Origin: Cornus controversa
Lineage: Eukaryota > Streptophyta > Magnoliopsida > Cornales > Cornaceae
Assembly (NCBI GenBank): GCA_026545225.1
Contig: CM048845.1
Coordinates: forward strand, 123,571,533-123,635,532
DNA length: 64,000 nucleotides
Direction of reading: 5' to 3'
How positions within the stretch are numbered: position 1 is the first letter of the stretch; the number at the start of each line of letters is the position of its first letter. Below are positions 37,965 to 50,300 of this stretch, piece after piece. The position numbers were made by a program, and so were the translations under genes. The notes beneath the pieces are model-generated. The model was not told where the DNA came from, searched no databases, and saw nothing but the letters and a program-made list of their open reading frames with translations.

Positions 37965-38735
37965 CTTTTTTTATGACCATTTTACCTTTTAAATTATTAT
38001 AAATAAAAATAGAGAGAAGAGAGGTTTTATTATATTAAGGTTTTTTTTACCTTAAAAAAAAAGAGGAGTTTTTTTTTCAGAAAAAAAATTCTCAGGAAAA
38101 AAACTAAAAATTAACAATTACATAATAAAATTTTTGATTTTTTTTTTGTTTTTCAGAAATTTTTACATTAGAAAGAGAGGGTTTTTTATATTAAGTTTTT
38201 CTTTACCTTAATAAAAAAAATGAGTTTTTTCCAGGAAAAAAACTCCTGAGATAATTTTCGAGGAAAAAAAACTAAATATACACAATAATAAAAATTTTCA
38301 ATTTTTTTTATTTCGAAAATGGTTTTATTTTCATAAATTCTCTCTCTAGAAAATTTTCGAAAACAATTTCTGAAAAATAAAAAAAAATCAAATATTTTTA
38401 TTAAGTAATTGTGCATATTTAGTTTTTTTCTCTGAAAATTATTTCCAAAATTTTTTTCCTCAAAAAAAAATCCTTTTTTATTAAGGTAAAAAAAAAAACC
38501 CTCTTTCTAATGAAAAATTTTTTGGAAACAATTTTCGAAAAACAAAAAAAAATTCAAAAAATTTTATTATGTAATTGTGCATTTTTAGTTTTTTTTTTCA
38601 CAAAAAAATTCCTCTTTTTTTTTAAAAGTTAAAAAAAAAAAATTAATATAAAAAAACCTCACTTCTATCTATTGTTATTTATTTTTTATAATAATAAAAA
38701 GGGTAAAATAGTCATAAAAAATAATAATACAAAAA
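37965..38735. mobile_element. Large AT-rich foldback element
   Basis: The left arm (ATGACCATTTTACC, then AGAGAGGTTTT, TATATTAAGG and the T-rich/A-rich series) is repeated as its complement on the right, ending GGGTAAAATAGTCAT. The arms are roughly 350 bp, degenerate, around a centre near 38340 (TTCTCTCTAGAAAATTTTCG). GTAATTGTGCAT and its complement-like partners recur. No clear target duplication or protein. It is either a foldback transposon or an inverted duplication of noncoding DNA. Confidence 0.6.
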
Positions 38736-40430
38736 TATAGTATAGGGGATTTATTGTACCTTTTTAAAACAAAATTTCTCACGAGTCTTAACTCCTAAGG
38801 ACTTAATTCATGACTACATTGATGAATATACAAGGACATCTATACACAAGTCTCTTTATGAATGGAAGCATATATTCGTACTTTTTTTTTAATTAAATGT
38901 GCTCTGCTTTTAAAGTGAAATGACATAAGTATCTCTGTCCCGTGAATAAGAAAACCAAATATTAAGGTGATGCTCAGAATATAATCAGAGAGATTAATGG
39001 TGGGCTTTGTACATACGAGAGCTGAGGCATTAGAAGATACCAAGAAAATGCTCTAACTGTAGGCCTATTTCTATTCCGTTTGTCCTAAGAGAGTCTAATG
39101 TTGTGACTTACTTCTCGGGACAATATGCTTTGAGAAATAAATGTAATGTCATTTATGCTGATGATTTGTTTTTGGCTTAGATTAGTTATTGTCTCTGATT
39201 GTAAACTTTAACTTCATTTTAATATAATTATTTCTTTGACAAGAAAAAAATAATAATATTAAGAATTTGTTTGTTATTCGGCAAAAGTGCAAAAGAAAAA
39301 ATCCTGAAGTTTCTTTCATGTGCAAAAATAACCTTTAAACTATTTTTTTTTTTTTTGGAACAATTCACTCACTCTTCTTACAAAAGTGACCATGCCAACT
39401 TGATCATCTGACAAAATTATAATGTCGTATATACTCTTTACTATGACTATTATATATATAAATATAGTGTTTTTTTAAAAATTCAAAAAATAATAAAATA
39501 GTTAGATGAAATTTTCAAATAATAAGTTTAGAAACATAAAAAAATAAAAGGCTAATAGAATTTTATTTAAGATTTTTAAAAATAAAAATATAACTAACAT
39601 ATATACTCTTTTCTCTATTGGTATTAGTTAATAATGTTTTCTAAATAAAAGTTTTAAAAATAAAAAAGAGTTTGATAAAATTATCATTGAAAAAGTTTTT
39701 TTCTTTGATTTGCTAACTACAGTGGGAAGCACAATTGCAATAATAAAAAATAATTAAAAACTTAAAAAAGTAAAAGGCCAAATAAAATTTTATTTCAAAA
39801 TATTATCAAACTATTTTATAAAAAAAATTATTTAGAAAATACTATACTAATAAATAAAAAAAGGTTGTACTCCGTGCACAAAGTTCTCGCTTGAGCGAAG
39901 TACGAGAGAGCAAACTTTACCCCTATTTTTGAAAAGACTGCTCACAAGTTTCGAACTCACAATGTATCGCTTTGGACGAAGGCACTTTTTAAAAAAAAAA
40001 CTTAAATAAAGTTTTATTAGTCTTTTATTATTATTTTTTTAAACTTATTATTCGGTAATTTTATCTAACTATTTTTTTAAAAAAAACAATATATTTATGT
40101 AGAGAATGAGATAACAGTCATAATAAACGATATATATGGAGAGACAATATTCGCACTATCTTTTTCAACGATTGCACCCCACTTGTCTTTTCTTTTAAAT
40201 GAAATAACAAAAACGTCCTTAAATTTATTAATTGATCATCTCTTATTTTATAATACCATAACTATCATTTATACTATAAACTTCAACTTTTTTAACTCTT
40301 TATTTTATAATACCATTAACTATATATTATGAATTTTAACTTTTTTTTAACATCAGTTACTTCCCTTTTTTTCATTTCTAGGTGGTTTTTTTTTTTTTTT
40401 TTTTTTGGGGGGGGAGGGGAGAGAATTTTT
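38736..40430. other. AT-rich intergenic, no gene recognised
   Basis: Runs of A and T dominate, and short frames show no domains. About 39870-39970 is slightly less AT-rich (GTTCTCGCTTGAGCGAAGTACGAGAGAG) but not recognisable. Confidence 0.5.
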
Positions 40431-40745
40431 CTTAGACTTGTCAAAAGAGATAATTTATTCCGATAATTTTTTTTGGGTCATTTCTTTATGTACTATATAT
40501 ATTTGGTGTCCTATCAAAGGAAATAATTTATTTAACAGAGATAACAATTTTTTTGTCTTGTCAAAAGAGATAATTTATTCAAAAAATAAATAAATAAATT
40601 AGGTCTTTTTTTTCTAATTCCTATCAAAAGAGATAAATATTCAACGAAGATTTTTTTTTTCTTTGGTCCGGTCAAAAGAGACAATTTATTCAATATGGAT
40701 AACGTTTTTTTTTTGGGTCCTCTCGAAAGAGAATTTTTTTTATTT
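40431..40745 (+). repeat. Degenerate tandem array with TCAAAAGAGATAATTTATTC core
   Basis: The core word occurs about five times in the same orientation (near 40440, 40513, 40560, 40624 and 40669, with a weaker one near 40724), separated by T-rich spacers of variable length. Period is roughly 45-75 bp. The array follows a run of T and G at 40386-40425. No function is evident. Confidence 0.7.
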
Positions 40746-43043
40746 ATCCAAAGATATTAAATATTGGAGACAGAAAAAGTGATATTGAAAGGGTAGTTGT
40801 GTAAATTTTTTTTTAAAAATAATCATCCACTTATAAAATGTGGGTTAAGAGTAAGGGTGTCAATTTACGGGTTTTCGCTCCACCCCTAATGGAGGGGATT
40901 TGGTATGCCCCTAATAGGAATAGGGGTGGATATGATTTTTTATAAGAAAGCATGCCTAGCCCCAATTATACACACCCATATATATATAAATAGTGAAATA
41001 ATTGTATGCAGTGTGCCATTTCTTTTATTATTATATTACTTATATAAATATAGTATACCAACTGATAGCTACTAGGGTTTATTCTCTTCAGTAAAAAATG
41101 ATTTTCAAATTTCATCTCTAAGTCTGACTGAACAACAAAATGAGAAAAAGAGTTAGAGAGAACTAAGAAATTATTTGAAGTCTTAGAGATCTCCCAACGA
41201 ATATTTTATTCCAATGAAGTCGTGAAGGTACTTTTTCTTTTTCTCACTCTCTCTTTATCTTGTTATGTTCTATTCCTTTCTTTATCTTGTAGCTAAAAGA
41301 GAACTCTCTACATTTTTTTCTCTATCTTGTGTACATAATAGATCTTCAATAAAATTTCTCTTGAAGACCAGAACTATTTCTATCTCCATCTACATATATA
41401 TGTATGTTTGTGTTATTTTTTTTGGTCTTATATATTGAGGTTTTTGACTATAGGAGTGCTGGATCATCGTTTGGGTACATTTAGCCCAAACATTGAAACT
41501 ATTCCTTTTTCCCTTTAAACGGAGTAGTGATGGTATACTTATGACAAACCCGTTAGAATTTTTAATAAAAAATGGATTGAGTATTTTTTTAATGATAAGA
41601 GTTTAAATATAAAAAAGAAAAGAAAAAGAAAGTGTTAATATCATCTCTGTGTATATGTTATTGTAATTAAGTCGAACTGAAATTATATATTTTTATGAAA
41701 TGAGAGATTCATTTGATTTAAAAAAAAATAAAAATAAAAACTATCGTAAGAGGAGTTTGTTTTGCACATTGGAAGAAAGAAACTTCCTGACTTTTTTTTT
41801 TGGCACTTTTGTCTTGTTATTTCAGTCTCATAAATACTTGCAACAATCTCCGTCACGTCTTCCTCGGGCTTGTCGGGTGACACTATACCTCGCCGACACA
41901 CACTGTGTATAGATATAATATTATGATTATATATACTCACATATTTTAAAAAGGAGGGCACTTAATGACTAGAATCTCCTTTACCATGAGTGTAAAGAAG
42001 CATATATAGTATAGACCCAACTCAATCTGTGTGACTAACAAATATCAAAATGTAGCCAATGAAGAATAAAAGCAAAGATGCAACCATTGGTGGGAAGAAA
42101 GAAAGTTTGCAACCATTGGTGGGCATGAGAATAATGCTACAATCGGTTTTTGGTGTTACTCCAATAAAAATGACTAATATGAACTTTTAGTCGTAGTATA
42201 TTTAATAAAAAAAATCAATATATATGATTAAATAATAATTTTATTATTGTCAAATACCATTATTATTTTATTTAATTTGTATAATTATGATAGTAAAATG
42301 GTTACAATTCTAAAGCTTATAAAAGGAGGTAGAGAGTCACTTCTTATCTATCTTTGTCTCTCCCTTCCTAGTAGACGTACATTCACTATTTTACTTATTG
42401 AATTTTAGGCAACTTTAAAGACTAGGCTAATACACTTTATTTTTCTTTAAACGTTTTCAAAGAAAATTATTAACGGATATGAATCGTATCTCATAATCCT
42501 ATTGGACTGCTAGTAAGGATGACATACGATTTTAGGACATGTGGCTCATTGTTTTATTCATTTCTTGTCCAATTTTGTTTTTAAAATTACAAATTATGAG
42601 TATCTCATCTTTATATTTTATTCATTGTAAATTCATATTTCTTGTAATTCTTGTATTCTAAATTTTTTATACATGTTTCATCTCAATGAATGAATTCTTT
42701 GTTAGTGGATGCATTCTTTTGTGTATGAATAAATTATGTAAAAATTATAGAACAATATTAACAAATTCGTAAAAAACATTCCTACTAATTAAAAATAGAG
42801 TTTGTTGGAATATTATATATATAGGATTAATTTTAGAAGACTATCTTTAAGCATATACGGTCAAAAGAATTTATTCAAAAAAATTTAGGAATTGATTGAA
42901 GAACATGAATGCAAATTTATTTGAAGAGAATTAAAAAAATTGAAGAGGAAAAAGAAGAGTAAGAATGAAAAAAAATAAAGAATTAAAGAAATTTGTAGAA
43001 AAATATAATTTTAGGAGGGCATTGTGTATATATATTTATATCA

Positions 43044-43110
43044 ACTGACGGGCCACATGGGCAGGGGTACGGTGGACACTGACGGGCCACATGGGCAGGT
43101 GTACGGTGAC
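43044..43110 (+). repeat. Tandem duplication of a GC-richer 33-34 bp unit
   Basis: ACTGACGGGCCACATGGGCA followed by GG(G/T)GTACGGTG appears twice back to back (43044-43077 and 43078-43110). It stands out against AT-rich surroundings and leads directly into the larger duplication that follows. Confidence 0.9.
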
Positions 43111-43134
43111 ACTGACATCAAACAAGATCAATGC

Positions 43135-43475
43135 TAATACTAGGATATTGGGCCGATAATTCTTGTCATCATTAAAAGTGTACAACCAACACAATATGTG
43201 GTTTTGGACTTTACACACACACACATATATATACACACACATATTACATGTTACGAATGACAAATAAGGATGGTATAATATTACATATTACAAATAAAGC
43301 GACTAACAGAGTACTGGGTCGACAACTCCTGTCATCATTAAAAGTGGACAACCAACGCAATATGCGGTGATGGACCTTACACACACGCATATATATATAT
43401 ATATATACATATATTACATGTTGCAAATTACAAATAAGGATTGTATAATATTACATATTACAAATAAAGATGGTA
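43135..43475 (+). repeat. Tandem duplication, 2 x about 166 bp
   Basis: GTCATCATTAAAAGTG, ACAACCAAC(A/G)CAATATG, the CA/TA microsatellite, ATTACATGTT and GGTATAATATTACATATTAC occur in the same order in both units, offset by about 166 bp. The units differ at several positions and in microsatellite length, so this is older than the 86- and 121-bp duplications elsewhere. Confidence 0.85.
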
Positions 43476-44346
43476 TAATAAGATGAAAGCATCCATCTAA
43501 TGTCAAAAGTTAGTTTAAAATATCTTTTGTTATTAGTCTAAAATTACTCTATTATAGACAATACATTAGTGTATATATATATATATATATATTATCTTTG
43601 TTATTTTCTTTCCATTTTGGGTTTGTAATTGAACATCTCAACAGCAAAAGGAAAGGGAAGAAATTTTTCTACACAGTTTGGTCTTCATTTGGTTTGTCGA
43701 GACTTATTTCAAATTATTTTACGGATTACTTGAGACAAAATTTCATATGTCATTATAGTTGTGTCAGGTTCTGCACTTTGAGTAATTTTTTTTGCACTTC
43801 AACCTAAAAGTTAAGAAGCAGCTCAAGGTGTGCAGAGATACTCAACAAAGGGGCACTTTTGTCTCGAACAATGAGAAATTATTACAGTACATTATAATAT
43901 TATATAATAAGTATACTTGTTTAGTAATGGAGTGCGAGAGAATTCTCTATATGGAACGCCAATGAATAGCGTGTTAGTATTTTTTTTGGCAAATAATAAA
44001 TGTACTGTACTGTTTTCAACTTTTCATTAAAGCATTTATTTATTTTTCTTTGTTTTTTTCTAAACTGAAAAGGACTGCTCTTCATACTTGGTTTTTTTTA
44101 TAGATGGTAACGAGAACAATAACGGAGTATTATTTTACGCTAAAAGTGGAGTTGATATATTGAAAGTAGAGTGTATTTATAAATATTTTTTTTTATTTTT
44201 TTATTTATTACTATGCAATGTTAACATCACTGCTCATTTCAGAATTTGGGCTATACATATAGTTGCACAATTGCAGAGTCTCTTTTGGCTTTGAGCTTTC
44301 AATTTTGATATATATATATATACACATGTATTTACATATTTGAAAC

Positions 44347-47300
44347 ATGGTGACTTTGACGTTAGTATCTCCTCTAATCGGAGGGAAGAGGATGAAATGC
44401 AGTACAAAAAATCTCAAGGATTTAAGGGTTTTCGCAGATGGTGGTAGTGGTGGGTTTCCCTCGTTTCTCCCTAAAGAAGTCCACAAAATCAAAGACCCAT
44501 TTGCTCGAAACTTGGCTCGGAGGATTCAGAGGCTCCCTGTACAGGTTTCTCTTTCTCTCTCTACATTGACATTATTATTTCTTTTTACCTGGGTATAAGT
44601 GGATTTCTTCTTTCTTTATTCTTTTCAGAATGGTTTAGTTGTTTCATGATATTTGGTTGAATAAGAATTTTTGTTTCTTATCGAGAAAAATTAAAGTAAA
44701 AATCAGTATCTGGATTTCTAGCCTAAACTAGTTCTTCTTAGTTTATATAAGCTGCTTTGTTATCAATATACACAGTTGTTTTAACCAAATTTGTTTTTAT
44801 ATCTTGTGCCCTCAAATTAGTATTATTGCTAAAAGTAGTGTGATTAGGTAAGAGTTTGTCCTTGTTTCATTATTTAAGGAGTTTACATTTTCACGAAATC
44901 AAGTGGTTGAAGCTAACCGTTCAATAAAATTTTGGCATATGTGATTGACTAAGTGTCCGACCTCTGAATTGATTGTTCGATTTCACTGAGGTAGTACCAT
45001 ACATTTCCTACAATTATGGTGGTGATATTGAGACTCCAAGAAAAACCTGAAGCACTCCATTTCTTGAATTCATATATATAAAAAAAATGGAGAATTATTC
45101 TGGCAATTCCTGTGGATCTCGCTTTAGTTAGTTTGAATATATGATGTAAACCTGTCCAAATTGCTGTTTTTGAATCAAATCTTTCAGCAATAGTTTCTTG
45201 AACTTTCAATTAACCAATCCAGTTTTCCCATATTTCACCAAAATTTCCTGCTAATAACAAATGCATTTTCCAAATGTTCCCCGCATTTTTTGGAAAAATG
45301 CTCAATATTTTTCCATAATATTCTCAATTGAATTAGCATTGCTTTTGAATTAAATTTCCTTTAATTCCAATTCCAAGGCACCAAATGGGAAAGAATAGCT
45401 TTGAGTTTCATACTGTTAACACAATATAAGCATTCTTACATTGGGGTGCTGATGTGAGCCCTTGTGACATTGCAGGTTGGATTTTCTGAAAGTTCTATCA
45501 TGAGTAGTTGTGTGAAGCCACTAATTCAAAGTGAGACCAATCCAGTGGTTCTTCTCCATTGTTTTGACAGGTATTAAATTTATATTATACGCAAATTATG
45601 CTGAAAAATTGAAAATGTGAATCTCTGCTAAGTCTGGTTCATTCTTTTGTATTCTTAGTTCTTGCTTAGAATGGAGATGCGTATACCCCTTGCTTGAGGA
45701 GGCTGGTTTGGAGGTTTGGGCTGTCGATGTTCTTGGGTGGGGCTTCTCTGACTTAGGTTCATTCCTCAGTCTTAACTCTGCTGTTAGCTGATATAGTTAT
45801 ATTCTTACCATCTTTATTCTCAGACGGTGCTTTTTTTCTATTCTTATATTTTGTTACTACATCTTTTTTACGTTCTCATATTTACCAGAAAGACTTCCAC
45901 CATGTAATGTGGCATCAAAACGGCATCATCTCTATCAGGTATTTGTTTTAAGTTCTATTGTTGTCAGATATTGGAAATGTTGTTTTCACCACTTAGCTCC
46001 ATTATTGGCAAGGCTTTATTTTTTGTTTTTGTTCTGCACATCCTTGCTTACTCTCAGTAATTGGAGCATTTTGGCCTGAAAGGGTTACATGGTGTATAGA
46101 TAGTTTGGGACATTGTATCAACTAGTTATGGTTGATCATCCATGGTGATATTTAAATGAGTTATGCTAGCCAGGCCGGCCAACTTACAGACCTTTGTCTC
46201 TTGGTCGGTGTAGGCTGAATCGGCTCAACTAGCATTTTCCTAATTAAATTTTGCCCTCAGCTTCTAAATTGATTTTCTCTCGTTTATACCACAGCTTTGG
46301 AAATCCTACATTAAAAGGCCGATGGTATTAGTTGGTCCAAGCCTTGGTGCTGCTGTTGCCATTGATTTTGCAGTCAATTATCCTGAAGCTGTAAGTTTTT
46401 TTTCTTCAGGTGATTATGGTTAGTCCTTTCAAGTTGAAGTCTCTGAATTAAAACAACCGTACATGTCACAAGTTGTGCTTCTGGGTTTTTATATTTTTTG
46501 ACACAAGAACCATCAATTCATTTGGAAAAGGAGAATTTAAGTACAAAGAAAAATGAGCCCTATAAATGGCTGCCCAGGAACCTGGTTATATCATCTACCT
46601 CTTCACTGATCAGATTTCAAAGTCTGAACCTCTGCTTCCACCTGATGATACACGTTTTCAATTTCAAGCATGAGGTGATCATAGAAGCATCTTAGCTCCG
46701 AAATTAGTCCAGCTGTTGGCCATAGAAGCATCCCCCTCAATTGGGGTCTTAGATAACCATCTCAACTGTCCCTCTCAAACCCTCCAAAAGAGTAAGGATC
46801 TCAGCATGGTGGCCAAATCAAGTTCTTTTGGTTCTACCAACTGTTGTTGACTGTCCAAAATAAAATTCTACTGACTTGATGCAAAATCCAAGTTATGTGG
46901 GCAAATAATAAATCTAATAAATGTCTCGTGCTAATTTATTTGGCAGTCCTAGGTTTAGTGGATCTAAAGAAGTTCTAAGATCTCATCTTATTTTTGACTT
47001 GATTGAGTTGATTTTCATAATGGGACTTTGAAGTTGCTATCCAAATTCCAAAGATAATGTGTTTCCTCTTATAAAATGCTATGATCAGTAGTAATTTGAT
47101 ATTTGTGGATTGGCTAATTGGAGATTTGGAGCAGATTGAGGGCTACCAGCCTCTGATTCATAGTACCACGGAATTAAAAGCTTCCGCAGTTATTAAACTC
47201 GATTTAGTTTAAAAATTATCATAAAAGGTGATGAGTGGAACCCAGCCACACAGGTGACTAAATATCCACATTATATCTTGTTAGCCTCAAAATCTTTGTA

Positions 47301-50300
47301 GTGAATGGATTTTAAGTTGACTACCCACATGCCACTTGCATATGATATATATGAAATGAGAAGATATACTCACATACACACAGAAGATTATAACTTGTGC
47401 ACAATTACAGGTTCCAATTGCTAATAGCTGTTCTAGCACTCTTGCTTCTGCTCTCAGTATTATTTCTTTATCATTGATGTTAATGCTCATGGTGTAAGTT
47501 TTCTAGATTTGCAGGTAGAAAAGCTGGTTTTGATTGATGCAAATGTATATGCTGAAGGCATAGGACTCTTCACAAAGTTACCTAGAATAATGGCCTATGT
47601 AATGGTGAGTGTATTTATTCGGCAGTTTGGGACTTTGGTGTTTAGCTTGTGTTAGTTATTTTACTGACAATCAAATATTGTAGTAATGCCCATAAATGTA
47701 TAGTTGTTGTTAGTGTGTCCATATGTGCACATACATCAGCATGTGTACTGATTCTTAGCTTTAGTTGACAAAAGCTGGAGTTTGAGTTGATCCTTCAGTT
47801 TTAAGTTAGAAAATAAAGAAATAATTTAGAATCAAAAGATTTGAGGATTAGCAAGACTAAAATAGCAGAAACAAAATGTAACTTTAGTAAAATTGGGAAT
47901 AAAGTTGATAAAATAGAGGTAATGGTAGCCAGGAGATATTCGAAACTGATCATTATCATTATCTTGGATCAGTTATCCCTAGGAAAGGGGAATGTCACAT
48001 CTTGACTGGCTGAACATTGGTGTTATGCAAGGGTTGTGGACTTAATCCAGTCAAGAATCCTTTTTTGCTTCAAAGCAAAGTGCCCATGGTATTTGCTTGG
48101 TCATTAGGTGCCATTTACGAAGTTTTTGTATTTGTTAAATTTTGGCACTAGATGCTTTAAATTAAATATTTGTTAAATCTTAGTAATTGTCAATTTTTGC
48201 ATATAAAGCAGGAGAAGATTTGGAGTTACTGAAGCCTGAACTGTTTACAACACTCGGTGTTTTTTATTCACTTTACCATAGCACTAATTGCATCTTTTGG
48301 TTTCTTTCGCTTTGGTTTTAATTACTGAATGAGATCAGTTTGGTCAGGTTATATTGTTATTGTTTTAAGTCAATAAAAAAGGCTCCTAATCATCATTGGA
48401 CAAAGTTAAATTTAAGAGTTGATGTATTCCTATGCTTCTTGCATCAATGAGGTATTGATTAATTGGCAAGATAGGGTATTTATCCAACAAATCAGAAAGA
48501 ATTTATGGCACCTTTCTGCAACTCCTTCATGTCATTCATCAAATAAACTCTTGTTTTCTTGAGCTCACATTTACCTAGTCAGTTAAACATTTTCTTGTAC
48601 CAGGTCTCCTTGTTGAAGAGCATCCCACTACGGCTATGTGCAAAGCTATTGTTCTTAGAGAGTATCCCACTAAATACGACCTTAGATTGGACTAATGTGA
48701 GCGAAATGTTTCTTTTTTTATTAATAATGAACACTCATGAGAACTGAGAAGTGCAATTTAATTCATTAGTGAATTTTACTTTGGCTAATTTGGATGTTTG
48801 GCTACAAGTTCTAGGTATTAGGTGGGATCTAATGCTGTTCTTGTTCTCATACTGCCAATTAGGTGGGCCGTTTACACTGTCTGTTACCTTGGTGGGAAGA
48901 TGCTACAGTTAATTATATGCTTAGTGGGGGCTATAATGTTATAGCTCAAATAAAACAGGTATTATGAAAATTCCTATTGCTTTCCGTTAATGTTCTATGT
49001 ACATAACTACTAAACCATGGTCCATTCCTATAGCATTAATGTGCAGCACCCATTCAGGCATGACATATCATATGTGCACAAGGCAAACTGTCAGTTCAGC
49101 CAAATCAGCAATCCTATAGATGTCTTTTCTGTGTTATAACCTTATTCAACTGGATATTGAGTTTTATGTAGAGTGTTAGATTTGGGATAACTTGCATGCA
49201 CATACACCCACCCACACACCCACACACACCCACCACAAACACCTTTGATTTCTCATCATCATTGTCTAACTTCTGGGAAATAGATTTAGTTATATGAGGA
49301 GAATAAAGGCTATCACCCAGGGCCTGCCTATACAGGGTACTGGGGAGGAGAAGATTTGAGACAGACCTAATTTTTTACCTAAGCTTTGGCATTATGTGAG
49401 AGGAAAATATGAAATAAACAATAAGAGTTGCAATGTCACTGAGTTCATCTAAGCAGCTGTTAGAAATCTTAAAGAACATTTGTAAAGAAAGGAAATGAGC
49501 CCTTTTCTTCCTTTATTTCGTTTCCTTATTTCTGCTGGTATAGTATTAAGTAGATAATTGTAAACAGAATTTGACATTCTTAGTATTTCACAAGCAACTG
49601 GGTGAAGCAAGAGCCAAAACTTAAATTAGATCATCGTCCGATGGAAATTGGGCAATGGATCAACTGCGTTTTTCTTCTTCATTGTGATAATATGGATGAA
49701 AAATGGGCAACAAATCAACTGGGTTTTCTTCTTCATTGTGATAATGTGGACTCCACTCCAACCTACATAATGCTGCATTGATTAATTGGATCACGAAGAT
49801 TTTGCCTCCATGATCTTTTTTTTTAGTGCATTATATCAATTCTCTAGATTACATTTTTTTTCCCTTCTACCCAAGAAACAACTAGAGAAGTTATCACGAT
49901 ATCAACTCAAACACACTTTTCAATTCAAAATTATTGTTATTCAATTCCTCAAATCAAGTAGTAAATGTTGAATATCTCAAGTTCTTATTTATTTTCTTAT
50001 CTAGAGGAACTAACTGAGGGTGTAAAATATAATTAACGGCTAGATACTCTCTTGTAAAGTATATATATTCTCTCTTGTAATACATTGAAGATATACAAAA
50101 TACATTCCCTAATTTTGCTTTCACTGTTATTTATTATGGTATCAGAGCACTTCTGCTCACAACTCTGAATTAGTCTCTATCAATCTGTATCTTCTTCATT
50201 CATCAATTTATTCTGTATCTTCTTCATTCATCAATTTATTCTGTATCTTCTTCATTCATCAATTTATTCACAATGGTTAATCCAACAAATACTTAAAATC

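Larger units (their letters stand above)
40746..44346. other. Intergenic, upstream of the hydrolase gene
   Basis: No gene recognised apart from the tandem repeats at 43044-43475. TA tracts occur near 43571-43592 and 44309-44322. The hydrolase promoter and 5' UTR should lie in the last few hundred bases; no TATA element can be chosen with confidence. Confidence 0.5.

Noticed and set aside
41683..41961. Minus-strand frame with text resembling an ordered protein (IHSVCRRGIVSPDKPEED)
   Set aside because: Short, overlapped by an opposing frame, no recognisable family, and the rest of the frame is low complexity.
46498..47490. Open frames inside hydrolase intron 5
   Set aside because: Flanked by well-defined exons 5 and 6 of the hydrolase; no domain.
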